Below, in pieces: positions 1-8,733 of a DNA stretch of 26,692 nucleotides. This stretch comes from JAYWFX01 sp043778575. GTDB taxonomy: Bacteria > Patescibacteriota > JACMRA01. The translations under genes and the position numbers were made by a program. The notes under the pieces are model-generated. The model saw only the letters and a list, made by a program, of their open reading frames with translations, searched no databases and was not told the origin of the DNA. The stretch lies in NCBI GenBank assembly GCA_043778575.1, contig JAYWFX010000051.1, positions 1-26,692 on the forward strand, in the 5' to 3' direction. Positions within the stretch are counted from its first letter, which is position 1. Every line of letters starts with the position of its first letter.

Positions 1-1
1 G

Positions 2-883
2 ATCAATACCAATATCAAATTTGTTGATCAAGTAAGTGATTGTCTGCCAACGGATTTCCCAAAAGACCATATTCTGACTGAACCACAAAAAAAAGATACA
101 TTTGCTGCAATTATTTCTCACGCTGCTATCGTCAGTCATTTTACCAGCAATTCTGAGTCGCTTCTGTTTATCCACGCTGACCATTTGATCCAAGAGCAAG
201 ATTGGCTGGAATTCAACAAAGGTCTGGAGCGTATTGCAGAATCACTAAAGCGAAAAGAGTTTGAAATTATTACAGCAGCAATCAAGCCTACATTTCCAAA
301 TACTATGCTTGGCTATATACAAATAGCTGGAGACGAGGTGAGTAAAAGCTTTGTTAAACCAGTCAAAGTCTCAGCATTCAAGGAAAAGCCAGATCTGGAA
401 ACTGCTTCAGAATTTTTGGAAAGTGGTAATTATCTGTGGAATTTGGGGTATTTCTCACTGACATTTGATTCACTGCTAGCTATTATGCATCGTCTGTACC
501 CAGAATTAGTTGACCCACTGTTAGCAATTCAAAGCGATGGCAAGATAACTGTTGAGAACTATGAAAAGTTTCCTAAAGTTGCTGTGGATTATGCTATTGC
601 CGAAAAGATTGAAAGTTTAGGTGTCCTTGGCATGGACATATCGTGGGAGGACGTGGGTAGTTGGGAAATCGCTAAACAATACCTACCAGCACTAGCTGAA
701 AACAAAAATCATATTCAAATTGGCGGCGAAAACAACAAAGTAAAACTCACTAATCAGAATCGAAAAGTAGCTTTTGTGGGCGTCTCAGATCTGATGCTGG
801 TAGAAAGTGAAGAGGGTATTTTAGTCATTAATCCAAAGTTTTCAGCAGAAGTAAAAAAAGTCGCCGAGTACTTTGAGAAATAA
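2..883 (+). CDS. Mannose-1-phosphate guanylyltransferase (ManC/GMP family), 5' end outside window
   Basis: Probably transfers GMP from GTP to mannose-1-phosphate to make GDP-mannose, a cytoplasmic sugar donor for glycans. The frame is open from base 2, so the true start lies upstream. A TTG at 185 is internal because the protein is already recognisable before it. The visible part has EPQKKDTFAAI, matching the family's EPxxrnTAPAI block, then FIHADHLI, matching the LPADH block. FKEKPDLETASEFLESGNYLWNLGYF matches the family's FvEKPd...Yl..G.yyWNsGiF segment. DISWEDVGSW matches the conserved DxxWsDvGsW element. The mobile, GTP-binding N-terminus with the GGxGtRLwP loop is not in view. The C-terminus after DVGSW is short, so no phosphomannose-isomerase fusion is present. 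Its last bases appear to serve as the -35 region of the next gene's promoter. Confidence 0.85.
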   Translation: MNTNIKFVDQVSDCLPTDFPKDHILTEPQKKDTFAAIISHAAIVSHFTSNSESLLFIHADHLIQEQDWLEFNKGLERIAESLKRKEFEIITAAIKPTFPNTMLGYIQIAGDEVSKSFVKPVKVSAFKEKPDLETASEFLESGNYLWNLGYFSLTFDSLLAIMHRLYPELVDPLLAIQSDGKITVENYEKFPKVAVDYAIAEKIESLGVLGMDISWEDVGSWEIAKQYLPALAENKNHIQIGGENNKVKLTNQNRKVAFVGVSDLMLVESEEGILVINPKFSAEVKKVAEYFEK

Positions 884-901
884 CATTTTTATTTTTAGTG
901 T
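873..901 (+). promoter_or_regulatory. Candidate promoter of the AIPR gene
   Basis: TTGAGA (873-878), a 17-base spacer and TAGTGT (896-901) lie across the end of the preceding gene. The ATG at 909 is 7 bases after the -10 hexamer, so the transcript would start at or next to the start codon. The TTG at 873 is therefore better read as a -35 element than as a start codon. Confidence 0.5.
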
Positions 902-908
902 ATTCATT

Positions 909-2615
909 ATGTCTATAAACAATACTATTCTTTCAAAAAGAATTGAAACTAGAGTGATTCCATTTCTATCTGATGGCATAAAGAAAAAGTACAACTTTCA
1001 GAATGATTATAGTTTTGGTTTGATTGTGCATTTCTTAATGCAAAAATTTGATCTTAGTTTCAACGAAGCACTATTTTGTGTTACTGATGGGTCAAACGAT
1101 AAAGGTATAGATGCTATTTATATTGATGATAGTATAGGGGAAATTAGTATCATTCAATCAGAATATCTACAAAATCTAAACAAGATAGCACTCGGAGAGA
1201 ATAAAATAAGACTCACGTTAGGTAGTATTTTTGATATAATGAGTGGTAAAATAAGTAAAAACGATGTCAACCCCTTTTTATCTGCAAAAATTCAAAATAT
1301 AATAGACCTAGCTAGCAATAGAGGTGGTGCAATCAAAATAAATATATATTTTATAACTAACACACAGTTTCCTAACAACAAAACAGAAAATGTAGAATAC
1401 AAAGATGCAATAGGGCAAGACAAAAACTATGGTGTATATTGGTATGAATTAGAAAAGATAATTGGAATAGAAAACTATAAAAGTCAAAATAGATTTACAA
1501 CTAATATTAAAGTCAAAGAAGATAAATACACACAAGCTACCGATGTTGGTGATATAAGAGGTATAGTTGCCACAATATCGTCAACAGATTTAATAAAGAT
1601 ATACAAAGATGGTGGTTTTGATAACGTATTTGAGTCAAATATTCGTAATTACTTAGGGTCTAAACCAATAAATAAAAAAATTGAGGAAACAGCACTAAAC
1701 CCATTAGAATCAAAATATTTTTGGTTTCTGAATAACGGAATTTCTTTAATTTGTGACAAATATATAATCACAGATAATGTGCCGGGTCAAAAAAATATTG
1801 AAATAATAAATCCACAGATAATTAATGGTGGGCAAACCACCAAAACCTTAGTGGAAATAGAAGATGGTATTAAAAACAGCTTATTCTTAAATGATGCAGC
1901 AGATATCTTTAAAAATATTCAAATTTTAATTAGAATTTATGAGACTAGTGACGAGGATTTAATTACGAAGATCACAATAGGTACAAATACCCAAAATGCT
2001 ATTTCTAAACAAGATCTGCAATCTAAAAACTCATTATCAAAAATAGTACAAAGCTATTTTGAAGAAAATAATTATGGTTTAGAGATAAAAAGAAATGAAT
2101 ACGATACAGGAACCAAAACAGATTTGAGAACCAAACTAAAATACATAGCAACTCAAGACGAAGTTCTGCAATTTTATGTTTCCATTTACGAAGAAAAGCC
2201 TCATAACGCTTATATTAGTAAAACTAAGGCATTTGAAGATTATTTTAACAGAATATTTTCGGATAATAATAACAACTTAGAAAATTTACCAAAACAATAT
2301 CTGAGAGCTTTTGAAATTGGTTATTTCGTTCAAAACAAACTCGCTGAGGAGGATATATCTAACGGCAATAGTTTTTTGGCAAACTGTAGTATATTTTTGA
2401 TGTTTGTAGTTACACAGCTAGACGCACAGTTGATAACAGGGAAAGTTCTTGATCCGAACAAGTTAAAATTAGTCTATCAAGAAGCCAAAGAAATAACTAG
2501 ACAACTTGTTAACTCTAGAATTGAAAAATATGATAGATTGTATTCTAATAACAAATATTTTAAGACTGAAGAATGCAAAAATGATTTTAAATTATTTATT
2601 TCCAAAATAAACTAA
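909..2615 (+). CDS. AIPR-family protein (abortive infection/phage resistance)
   Basis: 568 residues from ATG 909; a TTG-initiated form from 873 would add 12 residues and overlap the upstream gene. AIPR proteins are known from phage defence. The central block FWFLNNGISLICDKY followed by NPQIINGGQTTKTL is the family hallmark (NNGI...NpqIvNGgQT). The N-terminal part has GIDAIYID then ISIIQSEY (about residues 66-86), placed like the D...QxK core of the nuclease-like domain found in these proteins. The usual QSKY lysine is Glu here (codon GAA), so nuclease activity may be lost. The gene is visibly more A+T-rich than its neighbours, with many ATA and AGA codons. It stands alone between two housekeeping genes, which suggests horizontal transfer. 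No partner defence gene is adjacent. Confidence 0.82.
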   Translation: MSINNTILSKRIETRVIPFLSDGIKKKYNFQNDYSFGLIVHFLMQKFDLSFNEALFCVTDGSNDKGIDAIYIDDSIGEISIIQSEYLQNLNKIALGENKIRLTLGSIFDIMSGKISKNDVNPFLSAKIQNIIDLASNRGGAIKINIYFITNTQFPNNKTENVEYKDAIGQDKNYGVYWYELEKIIGIENYKSQNRFTTNIKVKEDKYTQATDVGDIRGIVATISSTDLIKIYKDGGFDNVFESNIRNYLGSKPINKKIEETALNPLESKYFWFLNNGISLICDKYIITDNVPGQKNIEIINPQIINGGQTTKTLVEIEDGIKNSLFLNDAADIFKNIQILIRIYETSDEDLITKITIGTNTQNAISKQDLQSKNSLSKIVQSYFEENNYGLEIKRNEYDTGTKTDLRTKLKYIATQDEVLQFYVSIYEEKPHNAYISKTKAFEDYFNRIFSDNNNNLENLPKQYLRAFEIGYFVQNKLAEEDISNGNSFLANCSIFLMFVVTQLDAQLITGKVLDPNKLKLVYQEAKEITRQLVNSRIEKYDRLYSNNKYFKTEECKNDFKLFISKIN

Positions 2616-2633
2616 TAATAAATTAGTGTTAAT

Positions 2634-3611
2634 GTGAATAATTTTTGGAAAAGCCTAGAAAAGCCTTTTTTTATTTTGGCCCCGATGGAGGATGTGACTG
2701 ATACTGTGTTTCGACGTGTGATTATGTATGCTGGTCGACCTGACGTATTTTTTACTGAATTTACCAATTGTGAGGGTGCTCAATCAGTCGGGCAGGCTAG
2801 GATAATTCATCGCCTCAAATTTGATGAGAGTGAGCGACCAATTGTAGCTCAAATTTGGGGAATTACTCCCGAGGATTACTACAAGACTACCAAGATGATT
2901 GTAGAATTAGGGTTTGATGGTGTGGATATAAATATGGGTTGCCCAGTAAAAAATGTCATTCGCCAAGGTGCATGCTCAGCGTTGATAAAAAATCCAAATT
3001 TAGCTAAAGAGATTATTTTAGCCGTAAAAGAAGCTACAAAAAGCACTATTCCAATGAGTATTAAAACCAGAATCGGGTTTAGTAATATATCAACCAAACA
3101 GTGGTGTCGATTTTTGCTCAATGAGTGCAAGCCAGATGCTCTCACCATACATGGACGAACTGCCAAAGAAGAATCAAAAGTAGAGTGTCACTGGGATGAG
3201 ATTGGTAAAGTAGTACAGATTCGAGATGAAATGAAATCAGAATGTTTAATCATCGGTAATGGTGATATTTTGTCTATACAGGCGGGTAAGGATAAAGTTG
3301 CTGAGTTTGGATTGGACGGGATTATGATCGGTCGAGGAATATTTCAAAATCCATGGTTGTTTGATGAAAATGTGATTTTGGAGAAAAAAACTCAAGCAGA
3401 TAGAATTAAACTATTGCAATTTCATTTAGACTTGTGGGAGAAAACATGGCAGGACAGTTCACTAGAAACACAAAAGCCATTCCAAGTGCTCAAAAAATAT
3501 TTCAAAATCTACATATCAGGATTTGAAGGAGCAGCGACACTGAGAGCAGAGCTAATGGAAACAAACTCGACAGAAGAGGCTAAAAATGTATTAGAAGTAT
3601 TGACAAGATGA
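2634..3611 (+). CDS. dus: tRNA-dihydrouridine synthase (Dus family)
   Basis: 325 residues. It reduces uridine to dihydrouridine in the tRNA D-loop using FMN. Visible landmarks are the N-terminal FILAPMEDVTD (family LAPMagvTD), the substrate-side AQIWGITPE, and DINMGCPVKNV containing the catalytic Cys at about residue 103. TRIGF, a HGRT motif, IGNGDI and GIMIGRGIFQNPWLF form the flavin phosphate-binding end of the TIM barrel. The start is GTG at 2634; the overlapping ATG at 2632 is followed at once by TGA. A TAGTGT hexamer at 2624-2629, the same as the -10 proposed for the preceding gene, lies 4 bases before the start. This is the only gene in the window that ends in TGA. Subfamily (DusA/B/C) is not certain; DusB/C-like is most likely. 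Confidence 0.92.
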   Translation: MNNFWKSLEKPFFILAPMEDVTDTVFRRVIMYAGRPDVFFTEFTNCEGAQSVGQARIIHRLKFDESERPIVAQIWGITPEDYYKTTKMIVELGFDGVDINMGCPVKNVIRQGACSALIKNPNLAKEIILAVKEATKSTIPMSIKTRIGFSNISTKQWCRFLLNECKPDALTIHGRTAKEESKVECHWDEIGKVVQIRDEMKSECLIIGNGDILSIQAGKDKVAEFGLDGIMIGRGIFQNPWLFDENVILEKKTQADRIKLLQFHLDLWEKTWQDSSLETQKPFQVLKKYFKIYISGFEGAATLRAELMETNSTEEAKNVLEVLTR

Positions 3612-3661
3612 GTTATATCTAAATACATATATGCGAATCTGAATAAAATTTGAATAAAAAC

Positions 3662-3688
3662 AAAGTCTCGCAACCACGGGGCTTTTTT
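3662..3688 (+). terminator. Rho-independent terminator after dus
   Basis: AAAGTCTCG (3662-3670) pairs with CGGGGCTTT (3677-3685), a 9-base-pair stem including two G-U pairs, around the loop CAACCA. A run of six T ends at 3688. It separates dus from nusA. Confidence 0.75.
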
Positions 3689-3731
3689 GTTTATTTAGTT
3701 TTCTAACATTCAGTTTTCTCAATTCAAACTA

Positions 3732-3760
3732 TTGAAATCTAATAAAATCTAAAATAAATT
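3732..3760 (+). promoter_or_regulatory. Candidate nusA promoter
   Basis: TTGAAA (3732-3737), a 17-base spacer and TAAATT (3755-3760). The nusA ATG follows only 4 bases after the -10 hexamer, so the mRNA would have essentially no leader. No Shine-Dalgarno sequence is present. Confidence 0.5.
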
Positions 3761-3764
3761 ATAT

Positions 3765-4868
3765 ATGTCATACAGTAACTCAGACTTAAAACAACAAATT
3801 GAACTCGTTTGTATCGAGCGTGGACTAGAGCCAGATGAGGTCATGAAAGCTATTGAAATTGCTATAGCTAGTGCTTATCGAAAAGAACTAGGAGACAAAG
3901 AAAAAGGATACGATGCAAAATTTAATCTGGAAAGCGGTAAATACACTATTTGGGAGACGACTACAATTGTAGAGGAGGTTGAATTTCCTGAAAAAGAAAT
4001 GACTGTCATGGAAGCCAAGCTCTTTAATCCAAACGCACGTCTTGGCGATGTGGTTCGAAAAGAAATCACTGTAGATCACGAAGTTGAATTTGGTAGAATC
4101 GCCGCTCAGGTTGCTCGCCAAGTGTTGTTTCAGAGTATCAATAGCACACGACACACAAAAATTCTCAGCAAGTACAAAGATCAGATCGGTCAGGTAGTGA
4201 ATGTAGAGATTGATTATTTCAAACGAGGTGGTTATTCTGTAAAGGTTGGTCAGACCAATGGTTATCTGAGCAAAGAAAACCTCCTTTCCATTGATCGATT
4301 CAAGCCGGGTCAGATTGTAAAGGCTCTAATAGTTGATATTTCCGAGGATGATCGAGGCTATTCGCGTATAGTTTTATCTCGATCTCATGCTGATTTTGTC
4401 AAAGCTGTTATCCGAAAAGAAATTCCAGAGGTTGCTAGCAATACCGTTTACATCGATAAAATTGTTCGTGATCCGGGTAGTAGAACAAAACTCTTGGTAT
4501 CTGCTGCTGAAGGTGAGAGTATTGATCCTGTAGGTGCACTTCTGGGTCAACGAAATATCCGTATCACCAACATAATGCGTGAGATTAGTACCACTATGCA
4601 AGAGAAAGTCGATGTGATTGAAAATCGACCTGAAGATCTGGAAGGTATGATTATGGATGCTCTAGAACCAGCCGAAATAGAGCGAGTTGATATTGATTAC
4701 GAAGAAAACAAAGCAAGCGTATATTGTCATGTTGATGAGGCTGCCCTTGCTGTAGGTAGGCGTGGTGTGAATATCAGACTAGCAGGAGAACTCCTCGATA
4801 TTCAGCTCAACATTGTTACTATGACTGATGATGAAATCCAAGTCCGCGGCCCAGAAATTATAGTCTAA
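3765..4868 (+). CDS. nusA: Transcription elongation/termination factor NusA
   Basis: 367 residues, the short (Bacillus-like) length without the E. coli C-terminal repeats. It binds RNA polymerase and nascent RNA and modulates pausing, termination and antitermination. Domains in order are an N-terminal polymerase-binding domain (about 1-125), an S1 domain (about 135-205, including GQVVNVEID and GQIVKALIVDI), KH1 (about 225-285, with IVRDPGSRTKLLV and DPVGALLG) and KH2 (about 300-352, with AVGRRGVNIRLAGEL). In KH1 the RNA-binding GxxG loop reads GQRN (261-264), so its last glycine is missing. KH2 keeps GRRG (331-334). It has its own promoter-like sequence. The usual neighbours rimP and infB are absent. 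Confidence 0.95.
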   Translation: MSYSNSDLKQQIELVCIERGLEPDEVMKAIEIAIASAYRKELGDKEKGYDAKFNLESGKYTIWETTTIVEEVEFPEKEMTVMEAKLFNPNARLGDVVRKEITVDHEVEFGRIAAQVARQVLFQSINSTRHTKILSKYKDQIGQVVNVEIDYFKRGGYSVKVGQTNGYLSKENLLSIDRFKPGQIVKALIVDISEDDRGYSRIVLSRSHADFVKAVIRKEIPEVASNTVYIDKIVRDPGSRTKLLVSAAEGESIDPVGALLGQRNIRITNIMREISTTMQEKVDVIENRPEDLEGMIMDALEPAEIERVDIDYEENKASVYCHVDEAALAVGRRGVNIRLAGELLDIQLNIVTMTDDEIQVRGPEIIV

Positions 4869-4882
4869 CAAAAAACTACTCT

Positions 4883-4913
4883 TTGACAAAAAATAAAGTT
4901 GCATAGATAGCAT
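4883..4913 (+). promoter_or_regulatory. Candidate promoter of the SPFH gene
   Basis: A perfect TTGACA (4883-4888) and TAGCAT (4908-4913) are separated by 19 bases, slightly long. The ATG at 4921 comes 7 bases after the -10 hexamer. The -35 is clear and the -10 is a judgement. Confidence 0.4.
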
Positions 4914-4920
4914 ACCCAAT

Positions 4921-5793
4921 ATGGCTACAGTAAATTACAATCCTAACAGTTTTAGTTTTTCAGATGTTGAAAAATATTTTAAAAATTTTGGGAATGGTGC
5001 TAGAAATGTGTTGATCTTTTTTGTTTTTTTGATTGTGATTTTTGGTGCAATTCGTATCAATAGCCCAACTCAGGTTTCTGTGGTTACTACGCTTGGTCAG
5101 ATTTCTAGCGTCCAAAACAGCGGCTTGTATTTCAAGATACCATTTGTCTCTAAAGATTATATTTATGACACTGCTATCCAATCCATTGAGTGTATTGACA
5201 ATCAGGGCAAAGAAAACTGCAAAACCCTCAACGCTAGCACAAAGGATCTCCAAGATGTTCGCACTGCTGTACAGGTCAGTTATCAAATCGATCCAACAAA
5301 TGTAAAAGCCCTTTTTAAACTGGTTCAAGACCAACAGACATTTAACAATATTATTGTACCCTCTACCGTAGCTGAATCTCTCAAAGTAGTTACAGCAAAA
5401 TACACTGGTGAGGAACTGGTGCTAAAGCGAACAGAGGTCAAGGAGGGTATTGAAAAAGAGTTGCAATCACGTTTGGATCCATATTTTTTGAAGGTTAAGA
5501 GTTTGAATATTGTTAATTTCGATTTCTCTGCATCGTATCAAAAAGAAATAGACCTAAAAGTAGCAACCCAACAGCAGGTACTTCAAAAAGATGAGGAGCT
5601 CAGACGTGTTCAGGCGGAAAGTAAAATTGCTGTTACTAAAGCCCAAGCAGAGGCTGATGCAGCAAATATTCAGGGAGAAGCCCTTCGCAAAAATCCAGAA
5701 ATCTTAGAGTTAAAAAAGATAGAAAAATGGGACGGAAAATTACCTCAGGTGCAGGGAGGCGGTCAACCAATCATTGATTTAGGAAAAAAATAA
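4921..5793 (+). CDS. Prohibitin/SPFH (band 7) family membrane protein
   Basis: 290 residues. Members form large ring-like membrane scaffolds and often regulate membrane proteases (HflK/HflC with FtsH) or membrane microdomains. An N-terminal cytoplasmic stretch of about 27 residues is followed by one membrane helix (about 29-46, VLIFFVFLIVIFGAIRI). The SPFH domain follows, with TQVSVVTTLGQISSV, GLYFKIPFV, DVRTAVQVSYQID and TVAESLKVVTAKYTGEELVLKR. A charged coiled coil then covers about 215-260. The C-terminal IEKWDGKLPQVQGG is a typical prohibitin-like ending. No FtsH or NfeD gene is adjacent, so the partner is unknown. Cellular role is inferred from the family only. Confidence 0.88.
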   Translation: MATVNYNPNSFSFSDVEKYFKNFGNGARNVLIFFVFLIVIFGAIRINSPTQVSVVTTLGQISSVQNSGLYFKIPFVSKDYIYDTAIQSIECIDNQGKENCKTLNASTKDLQDVRTAVQVSYQIDPTNVKALFKLVQDQQTFNNIIVPSTVAESLKVVTAKYTGEELVLKRTEVKEGIEKELQSRLDPYFLKVKSLNIVNFDFSASYQKEIDLKVATQQQVLQKDEELRRVQAESKIAVTKAQAEADAANIQGEALRKNPEILELKKIEKWDGKLPQVQGGGQPIIDLGKK

Positions 5794-5873
5794 GAAAATT
5801 ATCTGAATAAATTGTAAGATAAACAAGTGAAATATAAATGCCGATTTAAATTCATACATCTTGACAAAAAGAT

Positions 5874-5902
5874 TTGCTCAAAACAGAAATGCAGGGTATT
5901 GA
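5874..5902 (+). promoter_or_regulatory. Candidate secA promoter
   Basis: TTGCTC (5874-5879), a 17-base spacer and TATTGA (5897-5902), with the ATG at 5913 ten bases after the -10 hexamer. A perfect TTGACA at 5861-5866 lies just upstream but has no good -10 at normal spacing. Confidence 0.35.
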
Positions 5903-5912
5903 CCTAAATTAT

Positions 5913-8636
5913 ATGTCGCAACCAAACCAAACCACAAAGATGGATTCAAAAATAGACGTAAAGACCTCAAGACTTGTAGATTCACAAACAATCAAGCAAA
6001 GATCCACATTTAGCAAGGCATTAGACTCAGTCATAGGGGAGCGTAGTGTCATTGGAAAGTATGAAAAAGTTGCTGAAAAAATCATATCGATGGAGTCGGA
6101 ATATGCTCAAATGACCGATGATCAGCTCAGGTCAAAAACACTTGAATTTAGATCTAGGTTGGGTGAGTTAAAGGGCAAAGAGCTAGAGAAAAAATTAGAG
6201 GAGATATTGCCTGAAGCATTTGCGGTTGTTCGTGAGGCATCAACTCGTGTGGTTGGTCAAAAGCATTTTTTAGTTCAGCTAGTTGGTGGAATGGTTCTCA
6301 ATGATGGACGTATTGCAGAAATGAGAACTGGTGAAGGTAAGACACTCACAGCCACCACAGCAGTATATCTCAACGCATTACCTAGAGACAACCAAGTTCA
6401 TCTTGTCACCGTAAACGATTATTTGGCACGACGTGATGCCAGTTGGATGGGTCAAATTTATGATTTTTTGGGTCTCAGTGTCGGTGTTATTCAAAATCAA
6501 GCTAGTTTCTATTTCAAATTTGGTGCTCAAGCTGATGAACAATCTGATAAAAAACGATCAATCGGTCTCGTAGATACTATGACGGACGGCGAACTAGAGG
6601 ATACTCGTGCTGTTTTAGATGTAGAAAACCTAGTATCATGCGATAGAAAAAGAGCCTATTGGGATGAAGAAAAGAAAGAAGTAGTAGATGTAGTATTTGG
6701 TGTAAATAGTGAGTACGGTTTCGACTATCTACGTGATAACATGGCAAATACACCCGATGAGATTGTGCAGAGAGCAGGTCAAGTCGTCGCTATTGTAGAT
6801 GAGGTTGATTCTATTTTGATTGATGAGGCGAGAACTCCGTTGATTATCTCATCTCAGGACGACGATTCATCTGCCAGATATCAGCAATTTTCTAAGTTAG
6901 CACAAAAACTCAATCCCGATGTAGATTTTACAGTAGATGAAAAACGAAAATTGGTTACGCTTACTGATTTGGGACTTGAGAAAGTGGAGCGATTACTTGG
7001 GATACCAAATCTATACGGAAACGGTGAGAACGTAATTTTGATTCATCATCTGGATCAAGCACTCAAATCCCACTATATTTTCCATAAAGAAAAAGAGTAT
7101 GTTGTGAGGGATAATGAAATAGTAATAGTGGATGAGTTTACTGGTAGATTGATGTTTGGTAGACGTTTTAATCAGGGATTACACCAAGCTTTAGAGGCTA
7201 AAGAGGGCTTAAAAGTTCAACCCGAAAGCAAAACAGTAGCTACAATCACGTTTCAGAATTATTTTAGATTGTACCAAAAGCTTTCTGGTATGACAGGTAC
7301 TGCTGCCACTGAGGCTGAGGAAATGTTTAAGATATATAAACTGCTGGTCATCACTATCCCAACCAACAGACCTATGGTTAGAAAAGACTTTGTCGACAAG
7401 ATATTCAAAACAGAAGTAGGTAAGTTCACTGCAATTGTGAGAGATATCAAAGCTATCAATGCCACAGGTCAGCCAATTTTAATCGGGACGACTTCCATTG
7501 AAAAAAATCAGATGCTCTCAAAAATGTTGTCTGAAGCTGGTGTCGACCACCAAGTCCTCAATGCTAAGAATCACGAACAAGAGGCTAGAATCGTCTCATC
7601 AGCTGGTGTAAAAGGATCTGTCACATTAGCTACAAACATTGCTGGACGTGGGGTTGATATCAAACTTGGTGGGGAAATTCCTGAAGATGATACCAGACTA
7701 GAATCGTGGAAAGCTGATCATGAAGAGGTAAAATCGCTCGGGGGATTGCATGTTATTGGTACCGAGAGACATGAATCCAGACGTATTGATAATCAGCTTC
7801 GAGGGCGTGCAGGTAGACAGGGTGACGCTGGTATGAGTCAATTTTACATATCACTCGAAGATTATATTTTACGTGTTTTTGGTGGTGATAGAATTGAATA
7901 CTATAAAAATATCTTACCAATTCCAGATGACGAAGCTATTCAAAACGGTATACTATCTAAACTTATAGAAGAAGCTCAAAAGAAAATAGAGGGTCAGAAC
8001 TTTGACACTAGAAAACACGTAACTGATTATGATGATGTTATCAATAGACAAAGAAGTGTAATATATACTCGACGAAGTAAAGTTTTGATGAATCGTGATT
8101 TTGAGTGGCAGACTGAATCCCAAAAAGCATTGGAAAGTGCTGTGTATACTGTTTGTCAACAACTTCGAAAACCTGTAAACAAAAAATCTGGGCTAAATCC
8201 TGATAATCTACAAAAAGTTACAAACGACCTCAATCAGATTTTAGACTTGCCTGACTTTGATATGACTGTCCTCGAAAACCTGTATGCTGAGTGTAAATAT
8301 AACTACAAAACAATTGCAAAGATTTTGACTGAAAAAGTAAATTATCAACTCAATCAGCGCTGGGAAATGTATCAATCACCTGTTCAGTCGTCTATGGCTA
8401 GATTTGTGTTTCTCCGAGCAATTGATATATTGTGGACAGAGCACTTAGTCACGATTGATCATTTGCAAGACTCAGTAAGGCTTCGAGGTTACTCACAAAA
8501 AGATCCGCTAGTGGAGTTCAAGCAAGACGGAATGAATATATTTGTGAATTTATTGCAGGAGATTGATTTAGAGGTAGCTACTACGATATTCAAAGTAACT
8601 CCAGATCTTGTGCCATCGGGTATGATGGAAAAATAA
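5913..8636 (+). CDS. secA: Preprotein translocase ATPase SecA
   Basis: 907 residues from ATG 5913; TTG 5874, ATG 5889 and ATG 5940 are alternative starts in the same frame. SecA is the motor that drives unfolded preproteins through SecYEG. Seen: Walker A in MRTGEGKTLTA (about 138-147), LVTVNDYLARRD, the Walker B DEVDSILIDEARTPLI (about 296-311), TITFQNYFR, GMTGTAATE, ATNIAGRGVDIKLGG, GTERHESRRIDNQLRGRAGRQGD, and the helical scaffold/wing end DILWTEHLVTIDHLQDSVRLRGY. About 60 extra residues (about 197-260) stand between the SVGVIQ strand and GFDYLRDNM, an insertion characteristic of CPR SecA. The protein ends at SGMMEK without the CxCxSG...CH zinc tail, so SecB-type interaction is unlikely. 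I chose 5913 because the likely -10 hexamer lies at 5897. Confidence 0.97.
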   Translation: MSQPNQTTKMDSKIDVKTSRLVDSQTIKQRSTFSKALDSVIGERSVIGKYEKVAEKIISMESEYAQMTDDQLRSKTLEFRSRLGELKGKELEKKLEEILPEAFAVVREASTRVVGQKHFLVQLVGGMVLNDGRIAEMRTGEGKTLTATTAVYLNALPRDNQVHLVTVNDYLARRDASWMGQIYDFLGLSVGVIQNQASFYFKFGAQADEQSDKKRSIGLVDTMTDGELEDTRAVLDVENLVSCDRKRAYWDEEKKEVVDVVFGVNSEYGFDYLRDNMANTPDEIVQRAGQVVAIVDEVDSILIDEARTPLIISSQDDDSSARYQQFSKLAQKLNPDVDFTVDEKRKLVTLTDLGLEKVERLLGIPNLYGNGENVILIHHLDQALKSHYIFHKEKEYVVRDNEIVIVDEFTGRLMFGRRFNQGLHQALEAKEGLKVQPESKTVATITFQNYFRLYQKLSGMTGTAATEAEEMFKIYKLLVITIPTNRPMVRKDFVDKIFKTEVGKFTAIVRDIKAINATGQPILIGTTSIEKNQMLSKMLSEAGVDHQVLNAKNHEQEARIVSSAGVKGSVTLATNIAGRGVDIKLGGEIPEDDTRLESWKADHEEVKSLGGLHVIGTERHESRRIDNQLRGRAGRQGDAGMSQFYISLEDYILRVFGGDRIEYYKNILPIPDDEAIQNGILSKLIEEAQKKIEGQNFDTRKHVTDYDDVINRQRSVIYTRRSKVLMNRDFEWQTESQKALESAVYTVCQQLRKPVNKKSGLNPDNLQKVTNDLNQILDLPDFDMTVLENLYAECKYNYKTIAKILTEKVNYQLNQRWEMYQSPVQSSMARFVFLRAIDILWTEHLVTIDHLQDSVRLRGYSQKDPLVEFKQDGMNIFVNLLQEIDLEVATTIFKVTPDLVPSGMMEK

Positions 8637-8660
8637 ATAGATATCCTAATATAGGTGTTA

Positions 8661-8704
8661 AATAAAAAAGCCGAGCAAATGTTAGCTCGGTTCTATTTTT
8701 TTTT
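8661..8704. terminator. Bidirectional terminator between secA and der
   Basis: GCCGAGC (8670-8676) pairs with GCTCGGT (8685-8691) around an 8-base loop. An A-run precedes the stem and a run of ten T follows at 8695-8704, so it can end both secA (plus) and der (minus), which converge here. Confidence 0.8.
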
Positions 8705-8733
8705 GGTTTTGTTTCTCAATCACCAACACTGAA

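Noticed and set aside
873..908. TTG at 873 as start of the AIPR protein
   Set aside because: It overlaps the upstream gene and coincides with a -35-like TTGAGA. ATG 909 is well placed behind the -10 hexamer.
909..2615. A defence island
   Set aside because: Only one defence-type gene is present; both neighbours are housekeeping genes.
3609..3698. TGA recoded as glycine
   Set aside because: All large genes are intact with TGA as stop. Reading through the only TGA would run across a terminator hairpin.
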